From the NCBI GenBank assembly GCA_963830175.1, contig CAWHKV010000002.1:868001-932000 (forward strand): a DNA stretch of 64,000 bases. The letters run 5' to 3'. Position 1 is the first letter of the stretch, and each line of letters opens with the position of its first letter. Positions 27,698 to 36,665 of this stretch are shown in pieces. The notes beneath the pieces are model-generated. The model was given only the letters and a program-made list of their open reading frames with translations, was not told the origin of the DNA and searched no databases. This DNA comes from JBBRBB01 sp963830175. GTDB taxonomy: Bacteria > Bacteroidota > Bacteroidia > Chitinophagales > Chitinophagaceae. Both the position numbers and the translations under genes were made by a program.

Positions 27698-28087
27698 TCA
27701 AATTCTGAAAACATTATTCCTAAGGTAAATTTCCTCTGTAATAAGGGGAGGAGCGTGCGGATTGTTTGCCACCATGCTTATCGAAGCAAATGTGGAAAAT
27801 AGATTATGCCTGTTATTAGGCAGGTTTTCTGAGGAAAGAATTTTTAAGGGAGAATGTGTTACGCTTGCGGTAACGTTATGTGCATCGTTTATTTTTATAA
27901 CCTTCACATCGTCTTTACAACAACCTTTGGAGGAGGCTTCACCACAGGTAGACCCGCAATTATTATTAACCTGCTTGTCAATAGTTATAGACGAAATTTT
28001 ACCCATGCAATAGTGTGTATCCACAGCAAACCCGGATGTGAAAACCAGGTAAACAGATGCTAATATGAATGCCACTATTTTGTTCAT
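27698..28087 (-). CDS. HYC_CC_PP family protein
   Basis: A 129-residue protein with an N-terminal hydrophobic segment (signal peptide or anchor, about 1-21). It has the three motifs that name the family: H25-Y-C27 just after the hydrophobic segment, the CC pair at 56-57 (GCCKDD, after CGSTC), and PP at 113-114 (HAPPLI). These small Bacteroidota proteins occur beside metal-efflux and HMA genes. Their role is unproven; metal sensing or chaperoning is the usual guess. It sits between the porin and the Cys-rich HMA gene. Confidence 0.75.
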   Translation of the reverse strand: MNKIVAFILASVYLVFTSGFAVDTHYCMGKISSITIDKQVNNNCGSTCGEASSKGCCKDDVKVIKINDAHNVTASVTHSPLKILSSENLPNNRHNLFSTFASISMVANNPHAPPLITEEIYLRNNVFRI

Positions 28088-28136
28088 GTACAGTGTAAAA
28101 GTACTTAATACAATTAAATAAAAAATTAGGTGAATG

Positions 28137-30170
28137 TTAATTTACAAAATTCCACCAGATACCTAATCTAAACCAGAGAGCCCGCGTTGCATAATGCGGG
28201 GCTGCAAAGTCATAATGTGTAAATGCAAAGCCATCCTGCGGATTAACTGAATTAATATTTTCAAGCCGAACAAACCCCTTAAAACTTTTAATACGCATAT
28301 TCAAATACAAATCTATACTGGGTCGAATGGCTATGATATCATCATCCTGAACAAAGAATTGACCGTTTAGGGGAGAATAATTATCAGCCTTATAATTCGT
28401 GTAATAGCGCGCTTCAATTCCTGTTGATAAAAATAAATTGGTAAAGAAATTCCCCTCGAAGGCAAATCGGTTGCGGGTATATATCATTGGCACATGAATG
28501 GGAGCGTTGCCGGTAGTTTGCTGCAGGTGCACTTCGCTATACAAATTAAAATATTTTGAAACGGCAATTTTTTTTGACAGTGAAACATGAAGCATATTTA
28601 TCACACCCGATTCCTGTTCTGCCCTGTATAATGAACCCATATAAGCATAGTTACTTATAAGAAAATATTCGCCCGATAATTTTAAATTTGCCGGCGGTAT
28701 AAAGACCGTTGCAAAAAAACGTGTGGTATTTTCTTTTTTAAAAGCTTCATGTGGTAAAACGGGAAAGGCAGATAAACTGTCTGATAATACAAATGATGGC
28801 GTGCGGTTTACATTCTGGAAACCTATTTCAAGTGAGCCCGTATTTCTTTTTAGCGAACGCTTAAGGCTTATGAATCCAGCATAATCCCCGGAATAATCTC
28901 CTGTAACATATAGTTTGCCATTCGCATTTACATCCCACAACTGGTTGCGGGTTCTGTTTCTATATTCACCACTAACGTAGGTGTTCTGAAAATCTTTGGT
29001 GAAAGGAAACACTTTTCCCTTAATTAATTCTAGCCCGGCACCCACCTTAATGTATTGATTTAAATTTTTTTTATCGGGGAAAGAAATGATACTAAAATCA
29101 TTTGTAAGATTGTACCAATCTTCTTTAAAATAAACAGTGTCATTTATAAGCGTGTAATCCAGGTAATTTAAATAATCGCTGTACACGGGGTAAAAGTCTT
29201 CAAAAATATATTGGTCTTTGCTGTATTTTATGGTATGCTGCAGTCTAAGCCTTGGGTAGAATAACCTGTACGTTATGGTGTCTTTAACCAAAGAATCTTT
29301 TTGCCCGAAGTCGTATGAATGTTGCATAAGCAACACTGTCTCTTTATACGAGGTTCCTGTATTTACCTGGGAAGAAAAAAAGTTTCTATAATTGAAGGTA
29401 GAAGAACCCAGCCGCGTTTCAGCTTCAAAAGGATTGTTTAATGAAAGACTGTCTAACTTTTGATCACTCTTAACCCCACCGTTTTCCGACGATTGTATTT
29501 TATTGTTTATAAAAATAAACCTGTTTGTATAACGTTTATTCTTGCTTTGAAACTGCGTGTTGAACCGCAGGCTGTTATGGTTGGTGTTTTGATTTTTAAA
29601 TCCACCGGGCGAATTAAATACACGAAACTCTAAAGCAAAATTTAAATCAGCATTCCTGTTTTGTGTGTGAAACAAATCTATCATTTGTTCAGCCTTACTA
29701 CCCAACAGGTAGGCTGTCTCAGAATAGGGCCGGGTAGTTTGATAAAACTTTGTGGTTGCAACATTAAAGCGATAAATATCATACGCATGAAATCCTGCAT
29801 CGAAGCCCGGTTGCAGATTTGGATTAAAAATTATTGAACGTGCCGCATTCCCCAGGTTGCCGAGGTCAACGTAATGAGCAGGTATTGGAAACCTTGTATA
29901 AAAATCGTTGATCGAAGAATCTATGGTAATAATTCTGGAGGAATCGTAATAGGAATAAAAAATAGTTATGGAATCTGCCAACGGGTCACGGTGCTGAAGG
30001 GTTTGGTTGGTCGTGTCGCGCTTTATAGGTTTTCCTTGTCCATCAAATGTAACAGGCGCCTCGTTTAAATTGCCCGGCAATTCTTTAACCTGTGCAAATA
30101 CGGTTGCGCAATAAAACAGGGAGATCAGCGATATAATAATTTGGCGCAACAGTACCTTCACAGCATGCAA
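28137..30170 (-). CDS. Putative porin (Porin_10-type)
   Basis: A 677-residue outer-membrane protein. An N-terminal signal segment (about residues 7-26, ending TVFAQ) is followed by a short disordered region and then a long beta-rich region with many Tyr/Phe/Asn strands, ending ALWFRLGIWWNFVN. It matches my memory of the putative porin family common in Bacteroidota. Substrate unknown. It is transcribed with the downstream HYC_CC_PP and HMA genes (49-nt gap) and lies 45 nt after punA on the same strand. Confidence 0.8.
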   Translation of the reverse strand: MHAVKVLLRQIIISLISLFYCATVFAQVKELPGNLNEAPVTFDGQGKPIKRDTTNQTLQHRDPLADSITIFYSYYDSSRIITIDSSINDFYTRFPIPAHYVDLGNLGNAARSIIFNPNLQPGFDAGFHAYDIYRFNVATTKFYQTTRPYSETAYLLGSKAEQMIDLFHTQNRNADLNFALEFRVFNSPGGFKNQNTNHNSLRFNTQFQSKNKRYTNRFIFINNKIQSSENGGVKSDQKLDSLSLNNPFEAETRLGSSTFNYRNFFSSQVNTGTSYKETVLLMQHSYDFGQKDSLVKDTITYRLFYPRLRLQHTIKYSKDQYIFEDFYPVYSDYLNYLDYTLINDTVYFKEDWYNLTNDFSIISFPDKKNLNQYIKVGAGLELIKGKVFPFTKDFQNTYVSGEYRNRTRNQLWDVNANGKLYVTGDYSGDYAGFISLKRSLKRNTGSLEIGFQNVNRTPSFVLSDSLSAFPVLPHEAFKKENTTRFFATVFIPPANLKLSGEYFLISNYAYMGSLYRAEQESGVINMLHVSLSKKIAVSKYFNLYSEVHLQQTTGNAPIHVPMIYTRNRFAFEGNFFTNLFLSTGIEARYYTNYKADNYSPLNGQFFVQDDDIIAIRPSIDLYLNMRIKSFKGFVRLENINSVNPQDGFAFTHYDFAAPHYATRALWFRLGIWWNFVN

Positions 30171-30215
30171 AGTAAAATGAAACCTGTGAATGAAACTATA
30201 AAGAGTTGATCATCA

Positions 30216-31037
30216 TCAGATCACCCGAACCATTTCTTTAAACAGGCTGGTTAGCCTGGGTTCTGCTTCGCTTGCAGCCTGCAACACTTCAGCATGTGTA
30301 ATTGTATTTTCTTCATCCCGTATTCCTATATCAGATATTACACTTACAGCAAACACTTTTAAACCCGCGTGTACCGCGGTGATCACTTCCTGTACGGTAC
30401 TCATTCCAACTGCATCTCCGCCCAATAATTTAATAAGCCTGTATTCCGAACGAGTTTCAAAAGTTGGACCGGTAACACCAGTATATACACCTTCTTTGAG
30501 GTTAATGTTTAATGAAGATGCAACCTCCCTTGCTTTTTGCGCTAATTCTTTATTATAAGGTTCACTCATATCCGGAAAGCGCATCCCGATATGGTCATCA
30601 TTCTTACCGATCAAAGGATTGTTTATAAAAAAACTTATATGGTCGGTGATCATCATCAAATCTCCTACCTTAAAACCTTCACCCACACCACCGGCTGCAT
30701 TTGATATTAGCAAAGTAGAAATACCAAGCATTTTTAAAACACGTATAGGATAAGCTACCTGTTGTGGTGTGTAGCCTTCATAAAAATGAAAACGCCCAGC
30801 CATTACAACCAAATTTTTTCCGTAAAGTTTTCCAAAAACCAGCTTTCCACCATGGCCTTCTACAGTACTTACAGGAAAATGTATTATGTCTTCGTATGGA
30901 ATTTCAACCTCTACCTCAATTTCTGAAAGAAAATTTCCCAGTCCGCTACCCAGTATAATTCCGGCTTCCGGAATTTGGGTATGCCTGGTTTTTATATAAT
31001 CAATAGTTTCCTGTAATTGCTGTAATACCGGGGACAT
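30216..31037 (-). CDS. punA: Purine-nucleoside phosphorylase
   Basis: Trimeric-type purine-nucleoside phosphorylase (phosphorolysis of guanosine/inosine in purine salvage). I start at the ATG at 31037 (273 residues) instead of the TTG five codons upstream. Motifs: GIILGSGLGNF (phosphate loop), MAGRFHFYEGYTPQQV, LLISNAAGGV, TGPTFETRSEYR and VGMSTVQEVI. A consensus -7 element lies 12 nt upstream of the ATG. Confidence 0.95.
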   Translation of the reverse strand: MSPVLQQLQETIDYIKTRHTQIPEAGIILGSGLGNFLSEIEVEVEIPYEDIIHFPVSTVEGHGGKLVFGKLYGKNLVVMAGRFHFYEGYTPQQVAYPIRVLKMLGISTLLISNAAGGVGEGFKVGDLMMITDHISFFINNPLIGKNDDHIGMRFPDMSEPYNKELAQKAREVASSLNINLKEGVYTGVTGPTFETRSEYRLIKLLGGDAVGMSTVQEVITAVHAGLKVFAVSVISDIGIRDEENTITHAEVLQAASEAEPRLTSLFKEMVRVI

Positions 31038-31049
31038 ATTTTTTTGCGG

Positions 31050-31057
31050 CAAATATA
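31050..31057 (-). promoter_or_regulatory. -7 promoter element for punA
   Basis: On the minus strand this reads TATATTTG, a perfect TAnnTTTG match, 12 nt before the punA ATG at 31037. The next TTG upstream is too far (about 29 nt) to be a normal -33 element. Confidence 0.45.
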
Positions 31058-31081
31058 ATAGGACCTTTTATACGGGCAGCA

Positions 31082-31588
31082 TTAAACAATTATTCTTCCT
31101 TCTACACTGTCATCTTTCTGATTGCCAGTTACAGCAGCAGCAGCTATTTTAAAAAAAGAAATCATTTTTCCATGTTGGGTATCCCAGTAATAAGCTTCTT
31201 CTGGTACAACCTTTAATAATGATAGGTTTGGATCATCTTTACCTCCGGGAAACCAGGCTTTCAATATAGGCGACCATAGTTCATCAACCTTTCGGCTATC
31301 ATTAACAGCATGAGCGGTGCCTGTTACCGTTAAAAATTTTGATTCGGAAGATTTGGCATAGATCAATTGTACCTTATCATCCTGCTTTACCTCATAATCT
31401 TTGTTGCTGTCTTTCTGGCTAAAAAACCAAAGATTTCCATCTTGGTCAATATCTGCCGTAGACATGGGCCTGCTTTCAAAAGGAAGGGTTTCTACCTGCG
31501 TGCAGAACATACAAATGTCAATATCTTCTACTAGTTCCTTTATTTTTTTTATACCTTCTTTATCTGATAAATTTTTAAGTTCTCCCAT
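31082..31588 (-). CDS. Pyridoxamine 5'-phosphate oxidase-like protein (general stress protein 26 type)
   Basis: A 168-residue split-barrel flavin-binding protein when started at the ATG at 31588; the upstream 14 codons look untranslated. The pattern ICMFCTQ, ESRPMSTADIDQDGNLWFFS and VQLIYAKSSESKFLTVTGTA matches the general-stress-protein-26 group of the PNPOx superfamily, which bind FMN or F420-like cofactors. The substrate is unknown. It lies upstream of punA on the same strand. Confidence 0.85.
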   Translation of the reverse strand: MGELKNLSDKEGIKKIKELVEDIDICMFCTQVETLPFESRPMSTADIDQDGNLWFFSQKDSNKDYEVKQDDKVQLIYAKSSESKFLTVTGTAHAVNDSRKVDELWSPILKAWFPGGKDDPNLSLLKVVPEEAYYWDTQHGKMISFFKIAAAAVTGNQKDDSVEGRIIV

Positions 31589-31724
31589 TATAATTTTCTG
31601 GGATAAGTTTAAAAAACTATGCCAAGGCAAAAATTGTGTATGTAAATGGATTTTGATAGGTTAGAAAGCAGGTGGAATATTGTGTCGATTCATCAAAAAA
31701 ATTCTGCCTGCCACCTGTTTCTCC

Positions 31725-31732
31725 TATCTTCG
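31725..31732 (+). promoter_or_regulatory. Possible -7 element for sucC
   Basis: TATCTTCG matches TAnnTTTG with one mismatch, 18 nt before the sucC ATG at 31751. No clear -33 TTG is seen. Confidence 0.35.
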
Positions 31733-31750
31733 CCGCTTAAAATTTTGCGT

Positions 31751-32962
31751 ATGAACTTACATGAATACCAGGCAAAAGAATTAATAAAAAAATTTAATGT
31801 TCCCATTCAGGAAGGCATTGCCGTAGATAATGTTATGGCAGCTGAAGAAGCTTACCGCCAAATTAAAAATGAAACGCAAAATAGTTTTGCAGTTATTAAG
31901 GCACAGATACATGCAGGTGGCAGGGGCAAAGGTACAATTCAGGGCACCCACCAGCGGGGAGTTGCTGTAGGTAAGAACCTGGAAGAAATCACCACAATCG
32001 CAAAAAATTTATTGGGCGGTACACTGGTTACCAAACAAACCGGTGAGGCAGGAAAAAAGGTGAACAAGATACTTGTAGCGCAGGATGTATATTATGGTGA
32101 TAAAGAAAAGACCAAAGAATTTTACCTGTCTGTATTACTAGATAGAGCAACAGGGCAAAATGTAATTATATATAGCACGGAAGGCGGTGTAAATATTGAA
32201 GAGGTTGCAGAGAGCACACCTGATAAAATATTTAAAGAAAGAATTCATCCTTCAGGGAAGTTGCTACCTTTTCAGGCAAGAAAAATTGCTTTTAATTTAG
32301 GATTGAAAGGCGAGGCATTTAAAAACTGCGCCAAATTCGTATCTAATCTGTATAACGCATACATTGGACTTGATTGCAGCATGGTTGAAATAAATCCATT
32401 ATTTAAAACCAGCGACGACAAAATAATAGCGGTTGATTGCAAAATGAACCTGGATGAAAACGCATTGATGCGCCATCCCGACCTTGCAGACCTCCGCGAT
32501 ATTTCAGAAGAAGATCCAACAGAAGTAGAGGCTGGTCAGTACAACTTAAATTTTGTAAAGCTTGATGGAAATGTAGGATGCATGGTTAATGGAGCCGGCC
32601 TTGCTATGGCAACAATGGACATGATTAAATTAAGCGGGGGAGAGCCTGCAAACTTTTTAGATGTTGGCGGTACTGCTAATGCACAAACGGTAGAAGCAGG
32701 TTTTAGAATTATACGGAAAGACCCCAATGTAAAAGCCATTTTAATTAATATTTTTGGTGGAATAGTTCGGTGTGACCGTGTTGCGGCAGGCGTAATAGAA
32801 GCCTATAATAAGCTTGGGAATATTGATATACCAATTATAGTACGCCTGCAGGGAACAAATGCCGTAGAAGCAAAAAAATTAATTGATGAAAGTGGGCTTA
32901 AAGTACAAAGTGCAATTTTATTAAGTGAGGCTGCAGACCTGGTGAAACAGGCTGTGGCTTGA
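31751..32962 (+). CDS. sucC: Succinyl-CoA synthetase beta subunit
   Basis: ADP/GDP-forming succinate-CoA ligase beta subunit of the TCA cycle, 403 residues from the ATG at 31751 (MNLHEYQAKELIKKF is the universal SucC start). The ATP-grasp part contains VIKAQIHAGGRGKG. The C-terminal CoA-ligase part contains VGCMVNGAGLAMATMD, FLDVGGTA and INIFGGIVRCD. The alpha subunit sucD is not adjacent, which is common in this phylum. The ORF extends 35 codons further upstream, but that part is not family sequence. Confidence 0.97.
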   Translation: MNLHEYQAKELIKKFNVPIQEGIAVDNVMAAEEAYRQIKNETQNSFAVIKAQIHAGGRGKGTIQGTHQRGVAVGKNLEEITTIAKNLLGGTLVTKQTGEAGKKVNKILVAQDVYYGDKEKTKEFYLSVLLDRATGQNVIIYSTEGGVNIEEVAESTPDKIFKERIHPSGKLLPFQARKIAFNLGLKGEAFKNCAKFVSNLYNAYIGLDCSMVEINPLFKTSDDKIIAVDCKMNLDENALMRHPDLADLRDISEEDPTEVEAGQYNLNFVKLDGNVGCMVNGAGLAMATMDMIKLSGGEPANFLDVGGTANAQTVEAGFRIIRKDPNVKAILINIFGGIVRCDRVAAGVIEAYNKLGNIDIPIIVRLQGTNAVEAKKLIDESGLKVQSAILLSEAADLVKQAVA

Positions 32963-32977
32963 TAAACCTATAATACT

Positions 32978-33003
32978 GTTCAATTTGCTATTGAACGATT
33001 TTT
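32978..33003 (+). terminator. Probable terminator after sucC
   Basis: Perfect 7-bp stem GTTCAAT/ATTGAAC with loop TTGCT, followed by GATTTTTA, 15 nt after the sucC stop and just before the next gene. Confidence 0.65.
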
Positions 33004-33010
33004 ATTTGTC

Positions 33011-34345
33011 ATGATGAAAATTATCCCTGGCTTTTTTCTTGCCATTACAATTCTATTTTCTGCATGTAACGAACCTGAAAAACCTGAAGTTGCTGAGATT
33101 GAAAATGATCCCTTGTTATTGCAGAAATGTAATTACGATCTAACTGACATAATAGTACATGATATTTTTGCACCGCCTGTAGCAAGCCGCATTTACGCAT
33201 ATGCATCGCTGGCTTACTTTGAAGCTATCAGGTATTCAAATATTGATTCGGTTCCCCTGCCTTCTTTGGTAAATCAATTAAAGGGTTTTTCCAAAATGCC
33301 TGAACCTGAACCAGGGGTTTATTACAATTTTGATGCTGCTGCGATTAAAGCTTTTTTTTCTGTAACAAATCAATTGACCTTTTCAAAAGATTCAATAGCC
33401 CAGTTGCGTGAAAAATATCTTGCACCATACCGCGCAGGCGTTAAGGCAGAAGTGTTAGAAAGATCGTTGGCTTTTGGCGATTCAATCGCAGCCAATATTT
33501 TAAAAAGAAATGAAGTAGACCATTATAAGCAAACCCGCAGTATGCCAAGGTACAGCGTGTTTAAAAAGCCTGGCTTATGGCAGCAGACACCACCCGATTA
33601 TGCAGATGCTACTGAACCACACTGGCAACAGGTTATGCCTATTTTAATGGATAGCGCTTCACAGTTCAAACCTGCGCCACCCACAACCTATAGCACCGAT
33701 CCCAAAAGTAAATTTTATAAAGAGATGATGGAAGTGTATAATAAAGTAAATACACTCACACCGCACGAAGATTCCATTGCGCGATTTTGGGATGATAATT
33801 CATTTGTTGTAGAGCATAGCGGACATATGATGTTCGCTACAAAAAAAACAACTCCGGGTGGGCATTGGATCGGTATTGTTTCAACACTCTGCGCAAACAG
33901 GAACCTGTCAAAAACTAAGTCATCGCAGGCAATTGCACTTGCAGCAGTTACCATGTACGATGCTTTTATTTCGTGTTGGGATGAAAAATATCGCAGCCAG
34001 TACATTAGGCCCGTTACGGCAATTCAGGATATGGTTGATGAAGGATGGAATCCCCTTTTGCAAACCCCTGCTTTCCCCGAATATACTTCAGGACACAGTG
34101 TTATATCGTCTTCCGTTGCGCGAACAATGACTCACTTTTTTGGAGGTCCAATTCCTTACATCGATTCTTCGGAGTATGAATACCTGCACCTGGTACGGTC
34201 ATTTCCTTCAATTGAAAAAGCAGCTGAAGAAGCCTGCATTAGCAGGTTATACGGAGGTATTCATTTTAGACCAAGTATAGAAAATGGAGCGATGCAGGGT
34301 AAAAAAGTTGGGGATCTTTTTATAGAAAAAATAAAACTGAATTAG
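33011..34345 (+). CDS. Vanadium haloperoxidase-like / PAP2-type lipoprotein
   Basis: A 444-residue lipoprotein (lipobox ...ILFSAC at about residue 19) with a helical PAP2/haloperoxidase C-terminal domain. Active-site motifs are RPVTAI (first arginine), PEYTSGHSVISS (PSGH-type motif with the catalytic His) and SRLYGGIHFRPSIENG (second Arg and His). This group is annotated as vanadium-dependent haloperoxidase-like but may well be acid phosphatases; the distinction cannot be made by sequence reading. It converges on aroC with a 6-nt gap. Confidence 0.82.
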   Translation: MMKIIPGFFLAITILFSACNEPEKPEVAEIENDPLLLQKCNYDLTDIIVHDIFAPPVASRIYAYASLAYFEAIRYSNIDSVPLPSLVNQLKGFSKMPEPEPGVYYNFDAAAIKAFFSVTNQLTFSKDSIAQLREKYLAPYRAGVKAEVLERSLAFGDSIAANILKRNEVDHYKQTRSMPRYSVFKKPGLWQQTPPDYADATEPHWQQVMPILMDSASQFKPAPPTTYSTDPKSKFYKEMMEVYNKVNTLTPHEDSIARFWDDNSFVVEHSGHMMFATKKTTPGGHWIGIVSTLCANRNLSKTKSSQAIALAAVTMYDAFISCWDEKYRSQYIRPVTAIQDMVDEGWNPLLQTPAFPEYTSGHSVISSSVARTMTHFFGGPIPYIDSSEYEYLHLVRSFPSIEKAAEEACISRLYGGIHFRPSIENGAMQGKKVGDLFIEKIKLN

Positions 34346-34351
34346 TTATTG

Positions 34352-35341
34352 TTACCTGCTGTGCAGTAACATCAGGTCGGCAAGAACACATGCGGTTACT
34401 GCTTCTAAAACAACCGGCACCCTCAATGCAATGCAAAGGTCATGTCTTCCTTTAACAGAAAGGGTTTCTATTGTATTGCTTTCCCAGTTTAAAGTTTGTT
34501 GTTCTTTAGGTGTTGATGAAGTAGGCTTAATGGCGATTCTAAAAACGATCTCATTACCGTTTGTTATTCCTCCCACAATGCCTCCTGCGTGATTCGTGGT
34601 GGTTTTTCCTTCGTTGTTTTCTATGGCATCATTATGATCACTGCCAAACATTTTTGCGGCGGAAAAACCGGTTCCAAATTCAATTCCCCGCACAGCCGGT
34701 ATGGCAAATACAGCATGTGCCAAAAGCGATTCTGTACTTTCAAAAAAGGGTTCACCCCAACCAAGCGGCACTCCGGAAACGCGGCATTCCACTATACCTC
34801 CTATACTGTCTTTTGCTTGAATAGCTTTTTGTAAACCTTCTTCAACATTTTTTTCTCCGCCGGCCTCGAGTATGGATGCTGTTATGTTTAATGAATGTTG
34901 CTTGTGTTTTAAAATTTTTTTTGCTATAACACCTGCCGCAACCAGGCAAACGGTAAGCCGTCCGCTAAAATGCCCGCCGCCCCTGTAATCTTCAAAACCA
35001 TTGTACTTTTTATGGGCTACGAAATCTGCATGTCCCGGTCGGGGAATTGCACGTTGTTTGGTGTAATCTGCTGAGCGAATGTTATTATTTTCAAATAAAA
35101 TGGTTAATGGAGCACCGGTTGTATAATCATTGAACAAGCCACTTTTAAATATCGGCAAATCACTTTCCTGGCGCGGGGTTGCACCTTTTTGTGTTCCACC
35201 TTTTCTTCTTTCAATATCAGGCAAAAAATCTTCCAGCGAAACAGGAATGCCGGGTGGTATGCCATCAAGCACCACACCTACACTTGCTCCATGCGACTCA
35301 CCAAAAATATGAATGCGAAATATGCGTCCGAACGAATTCAT
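34352..35341 (-). CDS. aroC: Chorismate synthase
   Basis: Last shikimate step (EPSP to chorismate, needs reduced FMN), 329 residues, slightly shorter than the common ~360. Signatures are GESHGASVGVVLDGIPPGIP, RPGHADFVAHKKYNGFEDYRGGGHFSGR and GIEFGTGFSAAKMFGSDHND. It is the last gene of the aromatic operon (10 nt after aroA), ultimately controlled by the leader upstream of pheA. Confidence 0.96.
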   Translation of the reverse strand: MNSFGRIFRIHIFGESHGASVGVVLDGIPPGIPVSLEDFLPDIERRKGGTQKGATPRQESDLPIFKSGLFNDYTTGAPLTILFENNNIRSADYTKQRAIPRPGHADFVAHKKYNGFEDYRGGGHFSGRLTVCLVAAGVIAKKILKHKQHSLNITASILEAGGEKNVEEGLQKAIQAKDSIGGIVECRVSGVPLGWGEPFFESTESLLAHAVFAIPAVRGIEFGTGFSAAKMFGSDHNDAIENNEGKTTTNHAGGIVGGITNGNEIVFRIAIKPTSSTPKEQQTLNWESNTIETLSVKGRHDLCIALRVPVVLEAVTACVLADLMLLHSR

Positions 35342-35351
35342 TTTATTTTAT

Positions 35352-36656
35352 TTAAGGGATGATTTCAGCAACCTCTTTGTTATATAAAAGTTTTACCCCT
35401 GCACTTTCCAAATGATTGTAAAAGGCAGGATAAGATTTATTTACCGAGTCTGCACCATGTATATAAACTTCTTTGTCGGCCTTTAAGCAGGTTACTGCAC
35501 ATGCCATAGCAATGCGGTGATCGTGGTGCGCATTCAGTTGATTATTGTTTACGGTAATTTTTTCCTTACCATGAACAATCATAACATCTTCGTTCAGTTC
35601 AATTCCGATTCCTAACTTTTCAAATTCTTCTTTCAGTGTTAATCCACGATCGCTTTCTTTATGTTTTAATCTTTTTAAACCTTTTATAACTGTAATACCA
35701 TTGCAGTGTGCTGCAAGTGCAACGAGAGGAGGAAAAAGATCAGGACAATCTGTTGCATCGAATGAGAAAGGTTTTAAATATTTATGGCTGATAATTATAT
35801 AATCGTCAAATACCCGGAGGTTTGCGCCTGCCTCTTTTAATGCCTCTAATATTTTTTTATCTGCCTGTGTAGAATCTCTGCGGAGCCCTCTTATAGTTAA
35901 CTCGCCGGCGATAGCTGCTGCCACTAAAATTAGAGCACCACCGCTCCAGTCACCTTCTACTGTAAAATCAATAAAAGGTTTTTCTGTAATAGGGGAGTGG
36001 TCAAAATAAAAGGATGCATAGTTTTTATTTACAGGAGTCTTCAAACCAAACTGATTCATTACTTGTAAGGTCAAATCTATATAAGGCTTGCTTTTAAGAT
36101 CATTAACACTTATAATAACATCAGTTGCTTTAGCAGCAGAAAACGACAATAGCAATCCCGTAAGAAATTGAGAACTTAAAGAGCCATCAACCGTTACGTT
36201 ATTTGGTGTTAAGGGTCCGTGCACACTTAAAGGAAGTTTACCATTTTTTGAAGTGACCTGAACACCAAGCAGCGGAAGTATTTCATCAAAAAAATTCATA
36301 GGGCGTGTTAGCAGGCTTCCTTCCCCTTCAATTAAAATGGTTTGATCACTTAAAGAAATAATCGGGGTAAACATGCGAATACCTAATCCACTTTCACCGC
36401 AGTTCACTGTATTATTAACCGGAGTAACCCCGTTGCTGCTAATACGAATTTCATTTTCACTTAATTTATTCACCTGCGCTCCAAGGTCTTCAATCATTCG
36501 TAAAGCCGCCAAATCATCGTTTGATGTACCGGGATTGCGAATAATTGCAGAACCTTTATGCAACAATGCCGCTGCGCATGCCCGCTGCATCACGCTTTTA
36601 GAAGCAGGGGCCTGAATAATTCCTTTTATAGATGAAGGATAAATTGTTGCGATCAT
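35352..36656 (-). CDS. aroA: 3-phosphoshikimate 1-carboxyvinyltransferase (EPSP synthase)
   Basis: Adds enolpyruvate from PEP to shikimate-3-phosphate, 434 residues. Motifs: APASKSVMQRACAAALL (shikimate-3-P site), NCGESGLGIRMFTP (a form of the GNSGTxxR motif) and DHRIAMACAV near the C-terminus. It lies 9 nt after aroB and 10 nt before aroC. Confidence 0.95.
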   Translation of the reverse strand: MIATIYPSSIKGIIQAPASKSVMQRACAAALLHKGSAIIRNPGTSNDDLAALRMIEDLGAQVNKLSENEIRISSNGVTPVNNTVNCGESGLGIRMFTPIISLSDQTILIEGEGSLLTRPMNFFDEILPLLGVQVTSKNGKLPLSVHGPLTPNNVTVDGSLSSQFLTGLLLSFSAAKATDVIISVNDLKSKPYIDLTLQVMNQFGLKTPVNKNYASFYFDHSPITEKPFIDFTVEGDWSGGALILVAAAIAGELTIRGLRRDSTQADKKILEALKEAGANLRVFDDYIIISHKYLKPFSFDATDCPDLFPPLVALAAHCNGITVIKGLKRLKHKESDRGLTLKEEFEKLGIGIELNEDVMIVHGKEKITVNNNQLNAHHDHRIAMACAVTCLKADKEVYIHGADSVNKSYPAFYNHLESAGVKLLYNKEVAEIIP

Positions 36657-36665
36657 TTTAAAATT

